Origin: Flaccisagitta enflata | Taxonomy: Eukaryota; Chaetognatha; Sagittoidea; Aphragmophora | Direction of reading: 5' to 3' | Assembly (NCBI GenBank): GCA_965153355.1 | Contig: OZ231127.1 | Location: forward strand, 41,478,001-41,542,000 | Length of the DNA: 64,000 bases | Shown here: positions 1 through 12,428 of the stretch, one piece after another | How the letters are laid out: each line of letters begins with the position of its first letter | How positions within the stretch are numbered: position 1 is the first letter of the stretch | Notes under the pieces: generated by a model | Told to the model about the DNA's origin: nothing | The model's input: only the letters and a program-made list of their open reading frames with translations | Databases searched by the model: none | Translations under genes and position numbers: made by a program

Positions 1-23
1 TGTGTGTGTGTGTGTGTGTGTGT
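1..23. repeat. (TG)n microsatellite, left part
   Basis: Pure TG run at the window edge. It probably continues in the (TG)n at 833, the two being split by the element between them. Confidence 0.9.
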
Positions 24-832
24 CTATGCCGGATCAACCAATAGGCCTAAAAAGCTTAAGCTTAGGGCCCCGCGCCTAAGGGGGGCCCCGCGCCCCTTGA
101 ACAAACAAAAAATAGAAATTTGTTTTTTTTAAATCTAGAGAAAAAAAATTAAAAACATAGTAAAAGTAGTAAAATTTAGCAAAATTAAACAGTAAACGAT
201 ACCACAATGATTATTGCATTTTTGATTAAAACAATTATTTGATAAGAAATGATTATCATCAAAAATATATCATAAATAAATTAATAGATACATAATCCTT
301 AAATGTTTTTATTGATTAATGTTAAAACTAAGAATAAACAGAATTTTTAAATCTGGTCTATTTTCATAGATATTTATAGACATTTTTCAACTAAACAAAA
401 AAAGTTTATATTTCATTAAAAGTGTTTATATTTCATTAAAAGTATCTTTGACAAATATTTTTTTTTTATGGAAAAGCTTAATGTCTTTGTAAATCAATAA
501 TTTGCTTTTCTTTAGATACCATCTTTGCTATATATTTTCGGACAGCTTACAAAAAAAAAACTTTTTTTTTTGAATAAAAAACCTCTTTTATGAATTTAGC
601 TTTGTCACCCATATTAAAAGTTTCCAGACTTTTTAAAATCCAATCAGTATACAGCCAATGGTTTAATATGTTTAGTTTAAGCAACCCTCCAAAGTTGATA
701 TTTCTTATCAGCTGTTTATATGTTTACTGCCAACATGATAATACTTGTCATAAATGTATATATGAGTGATGGGGATGGGTCCCGGCGCCCCTAGCTAAGC
801 TTAGGGCCCCGCGCCTCCTTGATCCGGCTCAG
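24..832. mobile_element. 809-bp terminal-inverted-repeat element in a (TG)n tract
   Basis: The ends are inverted: CTATGCCGGATCAA at 24-37 and TTGATCCGGCTCAG at 819-832 match at 12 of 14 bases. Just inside each end the segment AGCTTAGGGCCCCGCGCC occurs in the same orientation (about 58-75 and 797-814), so the subterminal repeats are direct while the tips are inverted. The interior is AT-rich with no ORF, so it is non-autonomous. (TG)n lies on both sides, which fits insertion into a microsatellite, but it hides any target duplication. Superfamily not determined. Confidence 0.65.
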
Positions 833-2345
<1,513 letters not shown>

Positions 2346-3540
2346 GTAGAAACCGTGATAAGAGACTGAGAAACAGAAACAGAGATAAAGAGGGACAGCC
2401 AAACAAACACGCAATGTCCGTTGGACAAACCGCCAAACCAGACAAGAGACCGTGATACACATAGAGACAGTAGAACAGATGAACATACTGGCAGACAGAC
2501 GGCCAGCTAGACAGACAGTGACGGAGTGGATCTTCGATTAGAACTAAAAGGATGAAATTTCCGCGGAAGAAAAAAAATCATCAGGTAAAAGTTAAAAGAC
2601 AAATGAAGGCACACCTGAGCAGCTCGGACCATTTCTTTTCTTTCTGCCTCGTCTGATCGCACGCAGGTGTGAATCTGTGTATAAGAGAACATCACTTCCT
2701 TTCAAACGGGCTTCCTGCTATTTAGAGAATCAGAAAATGAGTAGGTGAAAACATCTTTCCTGATATTTACACACTAGAATGTATGGAAGAGGGTGTTTTG
2801 AACTCCCAACAATATTGTAAGTGTACCTACTAAATCAGGTGCATAAGACGATACTTTTTTCTGAGTTAGTCGGGTGTTCTGCTGGTCTGTCCATCCATCC
2901 ATCCATCCATCCATGCATCCATCAACAAATATATGCATGGGCGGTGTTTGCAGCCAAATACTTTATTAACCTATTCCATCAATAAGCTTATTACATCGCG
3001 GCCGCTGCCTAATTAAAGGCTTGAATGAATTTGCTCCACGAAAGAAAGAAGTGTGCAATTCATCCTGAAGTGGAATGGATTTCGAGTTTGGAGTGAAATA
3101 AGAAACGCTAAACAAAGCAGAGAGGAAGAATGGCCTTAATCGAAAACTGGAAAAGCAGACGCCCACGTTTCCACGAGAGAGAGAGAAAAAAAAAGGTACC
3201 CTAAGTGAAATGAGGAAACGAGCAGAAGAAATAAGATCAATTTGTAAGGAACAAAAGTTACATCAGTGAGTTCCTATGTTTGAGGCAGTGGTTACGCGTG
3301 GCAAGAGATTTTTGTGTGGACGAATGAATGAATAGAACATGGAAGCTTCATAAACACAGCACGTGCTTCTCATTCTTCATCTTCTTTGTTGCGCATGGCC
3401 CAAATTTTATCGCTTTTTATTCAACTTTTTCTAACTATTTTTGTCGCAATGTTTGTGTCGTGAAAAAGTGAAAATTGAATAATTAGAGCCGAAAGGCCGA
3501 ACTCGCACCTGTGCGAATAAAACAATCTGAGGAGGAAACA
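2346..3540. other. No gene seen; short (ATCC)n at 2889-2924
   Basis: Single-copy-looking DNA with a small tetranucleotide ATCC run. No supported gene. Confidence 0.5.
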
Positions 3541-3640
3541 AGACCGAATTGGCCAAAATGTACGCGCGCGTGACTTCAGCGTCACCGACAGACCAATGGA
3601 CGAGCTGACGGAAGAATTGATGAACGGACCGACGGTCAGT
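3541..3640 (-). repeat. Degenerate family A relic
   Basis: Minus-strand remnant: GACCGAATTGGCCAAAA, a CGCGTGACT-like stem piece and scattered CGGACCGACGG units. Too decayed to delimit. A 126-residue minus-strand ORF crossing it is probably incidental. Confidence 0.35.
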
Positions 3641-3897
3641 TGGTATATTTTTAAAGTTATGGTAACAATATCTGCGTCAACTACTGGATTCAGAAAAGAG
3701 AGTATGAAGGAACCATTAGTGGCATTACATGATAAAAGTAACGAAATTATTTTGGAAAAAGTCGAAGTTTCATCAAGGTTCTTTGACCATCTGAGAATCA
3801 AGTCTGATATTTAAGACCTGCGGAGAATGCAGTTTCCTCTTTCTTTTTTCTTTCTTCTTTTTTTTTTCTTTTTCAAGTCGTTTGGTGAATTGTTGTT

Positions 3898-4067
3898 TTT
3901 AGTTGCGGACACGCAACTCTATAAGAGGCTTTGTCCGTCCGTTGGTCGGTTGGTCGGTCGGTCGGTCGGTTGGTCGGTCCGTCATGCTCGAGTTGAAAAG
4001 TGGGAAAACGCGCATTTCCGCCCCTGCCCACCCGTCCGCAACTGGTGGCCGTGTATCCGGCCTTGTT
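3898..4067 (+). mobile_element. Family A element A1 (AGTTGCG class, intact)
   Basis: The 5' hairpin AGTTGCGGACACGCAACT at 3901-3918 is followed by CTATAAGAGGC, TTTGTC, a GTTGGTCG/GTCGGTCG array, a body with CTGCCCACCC, and GTCCGCAACT at 4034-4043. That last segment is the exact reverse complement of the first ten bases of the hairpin. The 3' hairpin GGCCGTGTATCCGGCC (4047-4062) and TTGTT close it. This is the clearest complete copy of the class and the reference for the architecture. Confidence 0.85.
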
Positions 4068-4648
4068 AAGTTTTGCTCTTTGTTTTGCTTTGTTTTGTTT
4101 TGTTATACTTTTATTTTGTTTTGTTCTTGTTATTTTTGTTTGTTTTTTTCTTTGCTAAATAAGACTTGGCATATTTCTTTTTCTTTTTTTTTTCTTTCTT
4201 TTTTTTTTGCTGAATGAATCTTAGCATAAAACTTACAGGGTAAGTAAATCAGATTATTCTCTTTCAGATAGCGCTAAGCAGAATATTGTGTGATCAATAG
4301 TTTCTGAGTTAAAGAACCACTTATTGATTTTGATGCAAATTCAACTTAATGTATTGGTAAAGAAGTCGTATCGGTTCTTAGGTAGAAGCGCAACTTAGCA
4401 TCAGACAGACCAGCGAATTAGCAATGATAGCAACAACGGATATGACCACGCGCACGTGCAAGCGCACAAGGAAAAAAGCAATAAAAATGTGTTTCCTTCT
4501 TTCGTATTTTGCGGAGTTTGATAAGATCTTTTATGGAATCCGATGTATTAAGCTATGAATGTTTCATGAATTATTCAGGAGATACAATTATCTGATGTAT
4601 TGCTCATTCCTGTTGCCTCACCGATTCGAAACGCAGGAGGAAAAATGG

Positions 4649-4650
<2 letters not shown>
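4068..4650. other. T-rich then mixed DNA, no gene seen
   Basis: TTTTG- and T-rich tract to about 4210, then unremarkable sequence. Confidence 0.5.
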
Positions 4651-4786
<136 letters not shown>

Positions 4787-5055
4787 CTACTAACATATTG
4801 TATGGGGATGAGCCAAGAAATAGGAAGCAGGAAACAACAGTAAAACGTTATCAAAAAGTATGAACATGTGGTATCATGTTTGGCCTGGCCTGCAGAGTCG
4901 AAACCAAACGGTATCTGAGTTACACGCAACAGGATAAGAGGACTATCCATGCTTTTTACCAACCATGAAAGGAAATAGTAAACAGTCAGTGATCGAGGAT
5001 ATCATCACATAATGGTTTAGCCATTGCCTTCAATGGTAAGACTAAATACGCTAAT

Positions 5056-5340
5056 GGCAGTGACAGTGACAGTGCCAGTGCTGTGCCAGTGACATTGACA
5101 GCGACAGCGACAGTGACAGTGACAGTGACAGTGACAGTGACAATGACAGTGACAGTAACAGCGACAGCGATAGCAACTGCCATTGCCATTGCCATTGCCA
5201 TTGCCATTGCCATTGCCATTGCCATTGTCAGTGACAGTGACAGTGACAGTGCCAGTGTCAGTGACAGTGACAATGTCTGTGACAGTGACAAACACAGTGA
5301 CAGTGCCAGGGACAGTGAAAGTGACAGTGACATTGCCAAT
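5056..5340. repeat. Hexanucleotide field: GTGACA flanking GCCATT
   Basis: (GTGACA)n-type units with GTGCCA and GCGACA variants flank a clean block of eight GCCATT units (about 5179-5228). The right half again is GTGACA with GTGTCA and GTGCCA variants. All frames stay open for about 90 residues, but the translations are two-residue repeats with no support as protein. Confidence 0.9.
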
Positions 5341-5444
5341 GCTGGATGACCCTCAAAAACTCTCCTTAAACGTCGTAAAAGAAAGGACCGCATTTCTAAT
5401 CAGTAAGTTCGTGTCTAAGAATAACTTCTCCTCTTTGTCTCTGC

Positions 5445-5573
<129 letters not shown>

Positions 5574-5983
5574 TCGATAATCAAGGTGGTACCTTTCTCC
5601 CACCGTTTGACCACGTGATTTCCTTTTTTGTCTCACAAAGACATGAACGAAAGTTGGCCATTTAATGTTTGCAACTTTGTTTTATTTCTTGGTCGATGGT
5701 CCTTTTATTGCTGATCATTGAATTGATTGCGGCAGGTAGTCGTTTTTCGTTTTGTAGTTAATCAGAGCAAATTCGAAACGCTTTGTACACATAGATGTCA
5801 CATAGATGTCACATAGATGTCACATAGATGTCACATAGATGTCATCATTGGTGGACTTTGTGATTAAACAACTTGAATGTTAAATATCCAGATCTGACCT
5901 ATATATATATGTTTCATTCAATTTTTTTCATGAATACGAGCGCAAGGTGCAACCCAGATTTCGTAACAGAATTACGAATGTCC
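5574..5983. repeat. Mixed DNA with an 11-bp tandem repeat
   Basis: Five perfect copies of ACATAGATGTC lie at 5789-5843. The rest shows no gene. Confidence 0.85.
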
Positions 5984-6230
5984 TTAGTTGCGGACACGCA
6001 ACTCTATAAGAGGCTTAATCCGTCGGTCCGTTGTTTCGGACCGTGAGTCCGTTGATCCATCTGTGGTGATCGAGTTGAAAAGTGCGAAAACATGCATTTT
6101 TGATGCTGTCGTTGTTATGGTTTTTGTGTGTGAGTGTGTGTGGGATGGGCGAGGGTGTGGATGAGGGTTGTACGCCTCTGTTCACCAGTTCGCAACGACA
6201 TTGTGACCAGTTTGCAACGACAATGTGACC
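5984..6230 (+). mobile_element. Family A element A2 (AGTTGCG class, long 3' body)
   Basis: Perfect 5' hairpin AGTTGCGGACACGCAACT at 5986-6003, then CTATAAGAGGC, a decayed TCCGTCGGTCCG array, a GTGTGTGAGTGTG and GGGTG-rich body, and a 3' end with GTTCGCAACGACATTGTGACC repeated twice in variant form. This 3' form with TGTGAC is shared by copies at 19274, 36699 and 43845 and marks a subfamily that lacks the GGCCGTGTATCCGGCC hairpin. Confidence 0.75.
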
Positions 6231-6257
6231 CCGCGTCTCTTGTCAAGACGAAACCGC

Positions 6258-6463
6258 GTGGCGCGATCGAATCAAATTTCGAACAATAGTATCATTCGAT
6301 TCTATTCTTGTCCTTTCCCTATTCAATTTCGTTTTTCATGTCATTGGTCATGTCATGGCGCGATCGAATCAAATTTCGAACAATAGAGCCATAGAGCAGT
6401 ATCATTCGATTCGATTCTTGTCCTTTCCCTTTTCAATTTCGTTTTTCATGTCATTGGTCCATT
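6258..6463. repeat. Tandem duplication of about 100 bp
   Basis: Two copies start GGCGCGATCGAATCAAATTT (about 6260 and 6357) and end TCGTTTTTCATGTCATTGGT. The second has a 13-bp insertion (GAGCCATAGAGCA). The duplication looks fairly recent, at about 90% identity or more. Confidence 0.85.
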
Positions 6464-6490
6464 GAGCTGTCAGGGACGAATTACGCACCG

Positions 6491-6568
6491 ATATTTCTTT
6501 GTTCGTGCGACCGGGTTTTCGAGTTAAAGGCCTATATTTCTTTGTTCGTGCGACCGGGTTTTCGAGTT
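6491..6568. repeat. 35-bp tandem duplication
   Basis: Two near-perfect copies beginning ATATTTCTTTGTTCGTGCGA (6491 and 6534), separated by 8 bases. Confidence 0.9.
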
Positions 6569-6793
6569 TTCGTGGTTGCCGATTCGTATCCTATCAAATC
6601 AAACGCCACAAATTTCCAGCTGGTCACCACAAAAAGTTGTTGACCCACATCCACACGCGCGTAATTCACGCGCGGGAAAGCACACGCAGGCGCGCATTCA
6701 ATGCAAGTTTGTATAGTGCGCGATTTTTGGTTTGAGATTCAAATGTTTCCGTTGCTGCGAAAATGGCAAAGATGACGAAATTTCGTTTCTCAG

Positions 6794-7000
6794 TTTTTAG
6801 TCGCGTGCAACACGACTCTACACCCCGCTTTGTCGGTCCGTCCATCCGTCAGTCGGTCCATCCGTCCGTCCATCACACTTTACTTTTTTTGGGTTTTTGG
6901 GATTTTTGGCTTCACTGCTCCTGCCCAAATGATCTGGTGACCTCAATTACAGCCCCTGCCCACCCGCACGCGACTGGGGTAGCCGTATATCCGGCCATGT
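6794..7000 (+). mobile_element. Family A element A3 (AGTCGCG class)
   Basis: TTTTT then the hairpin AGTCGCGTGCAACACGACT (6799-6817, one mismatch), CTACACCCCGC, a GTCCATCC/GTCGGTCC array, a body with CTGCCC twice, and GCACGCGACT at 6966-6975. That segment exactly reverse-complements the first ten hairpin bases. The 3' hairpin region AGCCGTATATCCGGCC follows. Confidence 0.85.
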
Positions 7001-7396
7001 CTTATTACAATCCAATGACAACTCCCGTTTGTACACATTCGTCAATTTGCATGATCTCTAGCCGATAAATTGTTGCCCCCCGCAGTTTTCTTTAAAAAAC
7101 TATTCTTTGTTAGATTTAGAAAAAAGAGGTAATTTTACATTAGGCCATTCATGATAAGCTTTGCTTTACGTGTGCAGGTTTCACTATGCCATCCATTCAC
7201 TATCCCCGCGCACTGAGTTCATTATCTCCATTTTCACTGCGCCACTATTTGACGCCATTTGACGCCATTTGAGGCCATTCTGGCGCAACGTGTATCACGT
7301 GTTCGATTTTCTTTTTGCGTCAACCATCGCTTTTCTTTCCATCAGATCTAAACGAATTAACGAGAGAGTATGGGCAATGGCAAAGGTGCTGGAACA
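7001..7396. other. No gene seen
   Basis: Mixed DNA. GACGCCATTT/GAGGCCATT short repeats occur at 7251-7279. Confidence 0.5.
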
Positions 7397-7399
7397 ACA

Positions 7400-7460
<61 letters not shown>
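7397..7460. repeat. (GAC)n microsatellite
   Basis: About 20 perfect GAC units. All three forward frames read as single-residue runs. Confidence 0.95.
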
Positions 7461-7645
7461 CAATTGCGGAGACGACGACGTTTGTGGTGACGCTAACGAC
7501 AACAAGCACGCCACCGTGACCCAGATTGATCGGTGACCGGGAAAGCCTTGACCTATGGCTTGTCCGTTTCACCCGAATGCGTCTGCGGTCATTTTCGGGT
7601 CGAGTATTTTAGGCGATGGAGGACATTTCCGTTGAAATTATAACG

Positions 7646-7655
7646 CTATAAAAAG
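7646..7655 (+). promoter_or_regulatory. TATA-box-like motif CTATAAAAAG
   Basis: A good TATA-box match (CTATAAAAAGCG) in moderately GC-rich, CpG-containing DNA (7480-7700). No convincing first exon follows within 200 bases before the (TC)n tract, so a promoter is only a possibility. Confidence 0.25.
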
Positions 7656-7859
7656 CGAACGCATTCGAGTTTTAGCCTCCCTTGCAAGGTCTTGTAGATT
7701 CTCATCTGCGTGTGAGAGAGAGAGCTCTACCTGGACAGTGATCGAATTTACGTTGCTTTTGTCGGTCAGGTTGCCTTTTATCACTCTTGTTCGCTTACGT
7801 TTATTTTCCACAATACTGTTTTTGTTTCTGTCTCTGCCTCTGTCATTTTCTCTTAATCA

Positions 7860-7968
<109 letters not shown>

Positions 7969-8146
7969 CCCTACTCTAACGCGGCTGATCCCTTCACATT
8001 GCTCATCCTGGTCACCTCGTAATCTTGGTACACCTCTTTCATTTTCTCTGACATTTTGGGTCATTTGTTTCAGGTTTCGTCAGCTTTTGTCTCTCACCCT
8101 TATTTCTATCCTGCTATCTTGTTTCTTCTTTTGCTTCTTCGCCTCT

Positions 8147-8340
8147 TATTTTCTTCTTCTTCTTTTTCTTTTTCTTTTTCTTTTTCTTTCTCTTTCTTTC
8201 CTTTTTCTTCTTCTTCTTCTTCTTCTTCTTCTTCTTCTTCTTCTTCTTCTACTTCTACTTCTACTTCTTCTTCTTCTTCTTCTTCTTCTGCTTCTTCTTC
8301 TTCTTCTTCTTCTTCTTCTTCTTCCTCTTCTCCTTCATGT
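8147..8340. repeat. Polypyrimidine (TTC)n with (TTTTTC)n
   Basis: TTTTTC hexamers grade into about 40 TTC units with TAC and TGC interruptions. This is a long homopyrimidine strand, compatible with triplex formation. Confidence 0.9.
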
Positions 8341-8480
8341 TTTTCTTCTTCAGCCTCTTCATCTAATTCTGATTCTTTTTCTTTTTCTTTTAATTCAAGT
8401 CAATTTAGATTAAGTCTCCTAGTCTTTTGGTCTTTTAGTCTTTTAGTATTTTGGTCTCATGATCTTAACAACCGCACGCG

Positions 8481-8625
8481 ACTGTAAGTTGTTGGACTTG
8501 TTCTTTTAGTCTTTCTCTCCCCATTCACTACTGTAAGGTGTTGGTCTTGTTCTTTTAGTCTTTCTCTGCCTATTCACTGTAAGGTGTTGGTCTTGTTCTT
8601 TTAGTCTTTCTCTCCCCATTCACCT
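8481..8625. repeat. Three tandem copies of a ~48-bp unit
   Basis: Each copy holds CTGTAAGKTGTTGG, CTTGTTCTTTTAGTCTTTCT and CCCATTCAC. Copies differ by small indels. Confidence 0.85.
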
Positions 8626-9174
8626 GTCACAAAACTCGTCAAGTCACCACCACTGGCAATCGCGGTCGTGTTGGACACCGCTCACGAACCATCAACTCTC
8701 TCATTCATCCTTTCAACGTCATTTATACTCTCACGTGCCTGCTTCATCTTCAGCCCGTGTCATCGTCAGCATGTGTCATGATCGGCCCATATGATCATGT
8801 GACTGTGACGGCATGGCGCCGCCAGTGCACCACGTGGCGATATCAGGCAAATGTACCGGTTTCAGGGCAACGTGATCTGTTAACAAGCTCAGAAGGTAAT
8901 AGAACGTGGGTAAATAGAACGTGGGTAAATAATGGATATCGGAGAAGCACGATGACATTGAAATTTGAAATTGATTGTACATCGTTACTTGTGCCTTATC
9001 TGGTGAACAGTGTGTCGATGCACCTACAAATCACATGCTCACCAACGTGTACATAAAGTCCAAATCACTCGCGCATAAATCCTTGTCAAATGACAGCATA
9101 CGGCATTTGCACAAGGGAAAAGAACGATTGCGTGATTCTGGGATTCTGTATATTTGTCAACTTATCCTTTTTTT
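8626..9174. other. No gene seen; 15-bp direct duplication
   Basis: AATAGAACGTGGGTA is present twice in tandem at about 8900-8930. Otherwise ordinary DNA. Confidence 0.5.
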
Positions 9175-9386
9175 TTTTTAGTCGCGTGCTACGCGACTCT
9201 ACACCCCGCTATGTCGGTCCGTCGGTCCGTCGGTCCGTCGGTCGGCCAGTTGGTTGGTCGGTACCCTTTTTACTTTTTCGGCGTTTTTGAGCTTTTTTAG
9301 CTCCTGTTCAAATGCTCTAGTGACCTTCTCCAGCACTGCTCCTGCCCACCAGCACGCGACTGGGGTAGCCGTGTATCCGGCCTTTT
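9175..9386 (+). mobile_element. Family A element A4 (AGTCGCG class, intact)
   Basis: The perfect 5' hairpin AGTCGCGTGCTACGCGACT (9180-9198) is followed by CTACACCCCGC, a GTCGGTCC array, CTGCCCACC, GCACGCGACT (9352-9361, exact reverse complement of the stem arm) and a 3' hairpin ending CCGGCC. Only 45 bases separate it from a copy of a different stem class. Confidence 0.88.
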
Positions 9387-9430
9387 TTCTTTTACGAAAC
9401 AATGCTTCACACGCTGCTTTGCCCCAGGCT

Positions 9431-9558
9431 TTTTAGGTGCGACAAAGCACCTCTATATCTGGCTGTGTCGGTTGGTCGGTCGGTTGGTCGGTCGGTTGGA
9501 TAACGCCTTCGTTTGACAATCGACACGTCGCACCTTACTGGCCTACTTGCCTCGTTTT
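9431..9558 (+). mobile_element. Family A element A5 (AGGTGCG class)
   Basis: TTTT then the hairpin AGGTGCGACAAAGCACCT (9435-9452), CTATATCTGGC, a GTTGGTCGGTCG array, and GTCGCACCT at 9527-9535, exactly complementary to the first nine hairpin bases. GGCCTACTTGCC replaces the usual 3' hairpin, followed by TCGTT. Confidence 0.8.
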
Positions 9559-11273
9559 TAAACTGGCTACAATTAGATTCACTCGCCCTCATCAGTCAAA
9601 CGTCGTGATTGTACACATGAGTTTTTGCTGGCATGATCTAAGTGTCTACGGAAGGCGAAGTAGCATGATGGATCCTTGTTGTAGTGTAAGCCGAGAGCAG
9701 CGAGTGGAGATAAGCCATGGGAGAAAAAGCGGCTTCGAACGCGAAGTAACTACTAACTAGTAAGCACTAAATGAGGCACAAATACTCAATGGCTGTTACT
9801 CTACGAAGGAGGGAACAGTGAAGCTTCAAGATTGAGTATTCAAATCTGGCTATCGATTACGTCAATATGCACAGGTTTTGCAAAACAAAAGTTTTGAATT
9901 TTGACTGCAATAAGCAATTTGACCATGCTCAAGCTCTGAGGGACTCTTTAGTTTTTACTTTAGTCTAGCATGGCAAACCGTGCCTCAATTGAATTGAAGC
10001 ACGAACGGAATAATGGTAAGAAACGACGCGAATCACGAGGCGGAAAAAAAGTGCAAATCCCGACAAAACAGCCTTTTTCTTGATCGGCGGTCGTTAGCCG
10101 ATCTCCCTGAATGCGTGCTACACAAAAATTTGGCATGGGGGATTTAGAGAATAACACCTGTCATCCACATTTCATGATCCACAATTCATGATCATTTCTT
10201 AAAAGACTCAATTCTTAATCCAAATAAACCTAGATGATACAAGCTCACCAGTTTGAATTACAAAAATCATTTTAGCTTGTTTCATAAATATACATATATG
10301 TATAATAAAGGCCCATTAGCATAGCTCAAAACAAGAATGCTTCAGTTTCCCATTTTTTTTTCTTTTGAAGCTAAGTTTTCTTTTACACTTAAAATGTTTC
10401 ATTACTTAGCCTAAAGACATGGCAGCAAAGTCTATTTCAAATGATCTGAAGCTTTCTGCAATGCGTACAATCATTGAGAAAGTAACTCTACAATTTGATT
10501 CGTGAAAAACATACTTCGGAGTTCGGATTGGCCCAGAAAAAAAATTGCGTCATTTTATCAAGTATACTTTTGTAGTCTTACTTTGCGTGTTGCTTTCTCA
10601 AAAATTGTTCGACCAATGTTATCATAAGTTGTTGAATTAGACTACGGTCTTGAAAGGATGAGGCGTGTAAACGTGATCAATTAAACGGAAAGAGATACGG
10701 TCAATTTTGGTGCCGCTTCCGCTCTCATTTTTTTTAGTGGCTATTCCACTCAGCAAAACGGAAGGGGTTAGGGAAAACCCACGTGGACATTAAAGGACGA
10801 TTTTTAGTCCGACAATATGTATCAGAAAATGCGAAATAAACTACAATTTACTACATTATATCTTACATCTAGGAAAACATTTTTTCTCTCAATTATTGTG
10901 CTACAATTGCTACATTTGTCTCTATTTTCCTTACAACACACTGTCATTTCCCTCTATCAATCATTTCTCATCCTTGAATGTAGTAATGCGACACGTGTGG
11001 AAGTCCGACAATAGTAGCGGCACCTCCTGACGCTGATAGTCAAAGCGATTGATAAATCACGAGAATGGAAAAAAGAGGAACTGCAACAATTCTCCGTATT
11101 TTCTGTGAAAGCTCGCACCCTTTGAGCTGCTGCCCACGCGTCAGCATCGCTGTCAGAGAGAAGCAAATTCGAAAGAAAAAGAGAAATGCGAGTGCGCGTG
11201 CGGTAGCGCGACCCTTGGAAAAAGCCAAAATACAAAATGGGGATATATATATGGCAACCAAGGGAGAAAAAAA

Positions 11274-11276
<3 letters not shown>
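9559..11276. other. 1.7 kb with no recognisable gene or repeat
   Basis: Mixed, AT-leaning DNA with small ORFs only (about 65 residues at most). None shows recognisable motifs. Confidence 0.5.

Positions 11277-11333
<57 letters not shown>
11277..11333. repeat. (GA)n microsatellite
   Basis: About 27 GA units. Confidence 0.95.
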
Positions 11334-11334
<1 letters not shown>

Positions 11335-11676
11335 ATGTAGACAAAGATGGAGCACACCAGGGAACAAATCAAGACAAATCTTTGAATGAAGATAAAGAAT
11401 GATTTTCTTAGACTAGGAAAGAAGCGAAATAAAATCAGTGGCTGTATGGAAGATTTCCAGTGAGCACAGCTGTAAGGCATTATTTATGGTCAAACCAATG
11501 CGATGGCATCCTGCTTTTAGAGCTGAGCTCAATATCGTGATGTCTGGGTTGACTGGACGTGGATTGAGTGGTTGAATGTCTTGATCATTTTGGAAGGACA
11601 GAAAGGAGTGGGAATATTGAAAAAGAAAATGCAAGCGGACACGATTTGGCAAACGGGGGCAAAGTCAACAATACGC

Positions 11677-11693
11677 AATACGCAATGCGTATT
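11677..11693. repeat. Perfect 17-bp palindrome
   Basis: AATACGC-AAT-GCGTATT directly abuts the left target TA of the element starting at 11695. Confidence 0.8.
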
Positions 11694-11694
11694 A

Positions 11695-12049
11695 CGCATG
11701 TCAGAGTTCCGAAATTGGTCAAAACTGGCTTTCCCCCCACCATCATATTTTTTCTTTGCTTAAATGCTATCAAATGAGCCGTTGCGCGACTTTCAAATCA
11801 ATTAGGAACCATCGTTAGGGTGTCCAAGAAGTTTCCATAGGAATCTATGGCGGAGAAAAAATTTGCATAATGGAAATATTGATTCCAATGCTAATTCAAT
11901 ATAAACTTCAAATAAACCCCACCCTAACGATGGTTCCCGATCGAAATGAAAGTCGCGCGTTTGACAGGACTTCTGCAAAGAAAAAGATGATGCCATCATT
12001 GATGGCGGGGGAAAGCCAGTTTTGCCCGTTTTTAGCACCCTGACACGCG
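11695..12049. mobile_element. TA-flanked foldback/MITE, 355 bp
   Basis: The ends are CGCATGTCAGAG and CTGACACGCG, with TA on both sides (11693-11694 and 12050-12051). Arms of about 120 bp pair: CAAAACTGGCTTTCCCCC, CGCGACTTTCA and GGAACCATCGTTAGGGTG on the left all recur reverse-complemented on the right. The loop is an AT-rich segment around 11850-11905. It has no ORF, so it is non-autonomous, and TA target choice suggests Tc1/mariner-type mobilisation. Confidence 0.75.
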
Positions 12050-12100
12050 TAGTCGACAATGCAAAAAAGCAAATCAACGACATGGAAAGAATCACCTTCT

Positions 12101-12170
12101 TTTTAGGTGCGACAAAGCACCTCTATAACTGGCTGTGTCTGTTGGTCGGTCGGTCTGTCTGTCACCCTTT
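12101..12170 (+). mobile_element. Family A element A6 (AGGTGCG class, 3' part decayed)
   Basis: TTTT and the hairpin AGGTGCGACAAAGCACCT (12105-12122), identical to that of the copy at 9431, then CTATAACTGGC and a GTCGGTCTGTC array. A clear 3' end was not found. Confidence 0.7.
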
Positions 12171-12428
12171 CCTTTTTCTTAGGAAATCGCGTAACGGGAT
12201 GGTTTAAGCGTCTTTTTTCCGTATCGCTATTTTCTATTGCCATTCCAGCCGAACGCTCAATTTAGTCAGTGAATCTTTGCACAAATTTTACAAGGAGAGT
12301 TCTTGCGAGGGTGACACGTCATAATACCGGTGTAGTGCGGACTTGTAGTCATACATTAAGACACTTACGTTATTTGCATGTATTAATTCACGTCAGGGTT
12401 TTTAAGTGTAGGTTTGCCTTAGACAAAC
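12171..12428. other. No gene seen
   Basis: May hold the eroded body of the preceding family A copy (GTGACACG at about 12310 resembles its 3' arm). Confidence 0.4.

Noticed and set aside
3421-3801. 126-residue minus ORF as a gene
   Set aside because: It crosses a degenerate family A relic and has no recognisable domain; length is within chance expectation.
3911-3929. CTATAAGAGG in family A as a TATA box
   Set aside because: It is part of a conserved CTCTATAAGAG inverted repeat in the element and is present in many copies with no gene downstream.
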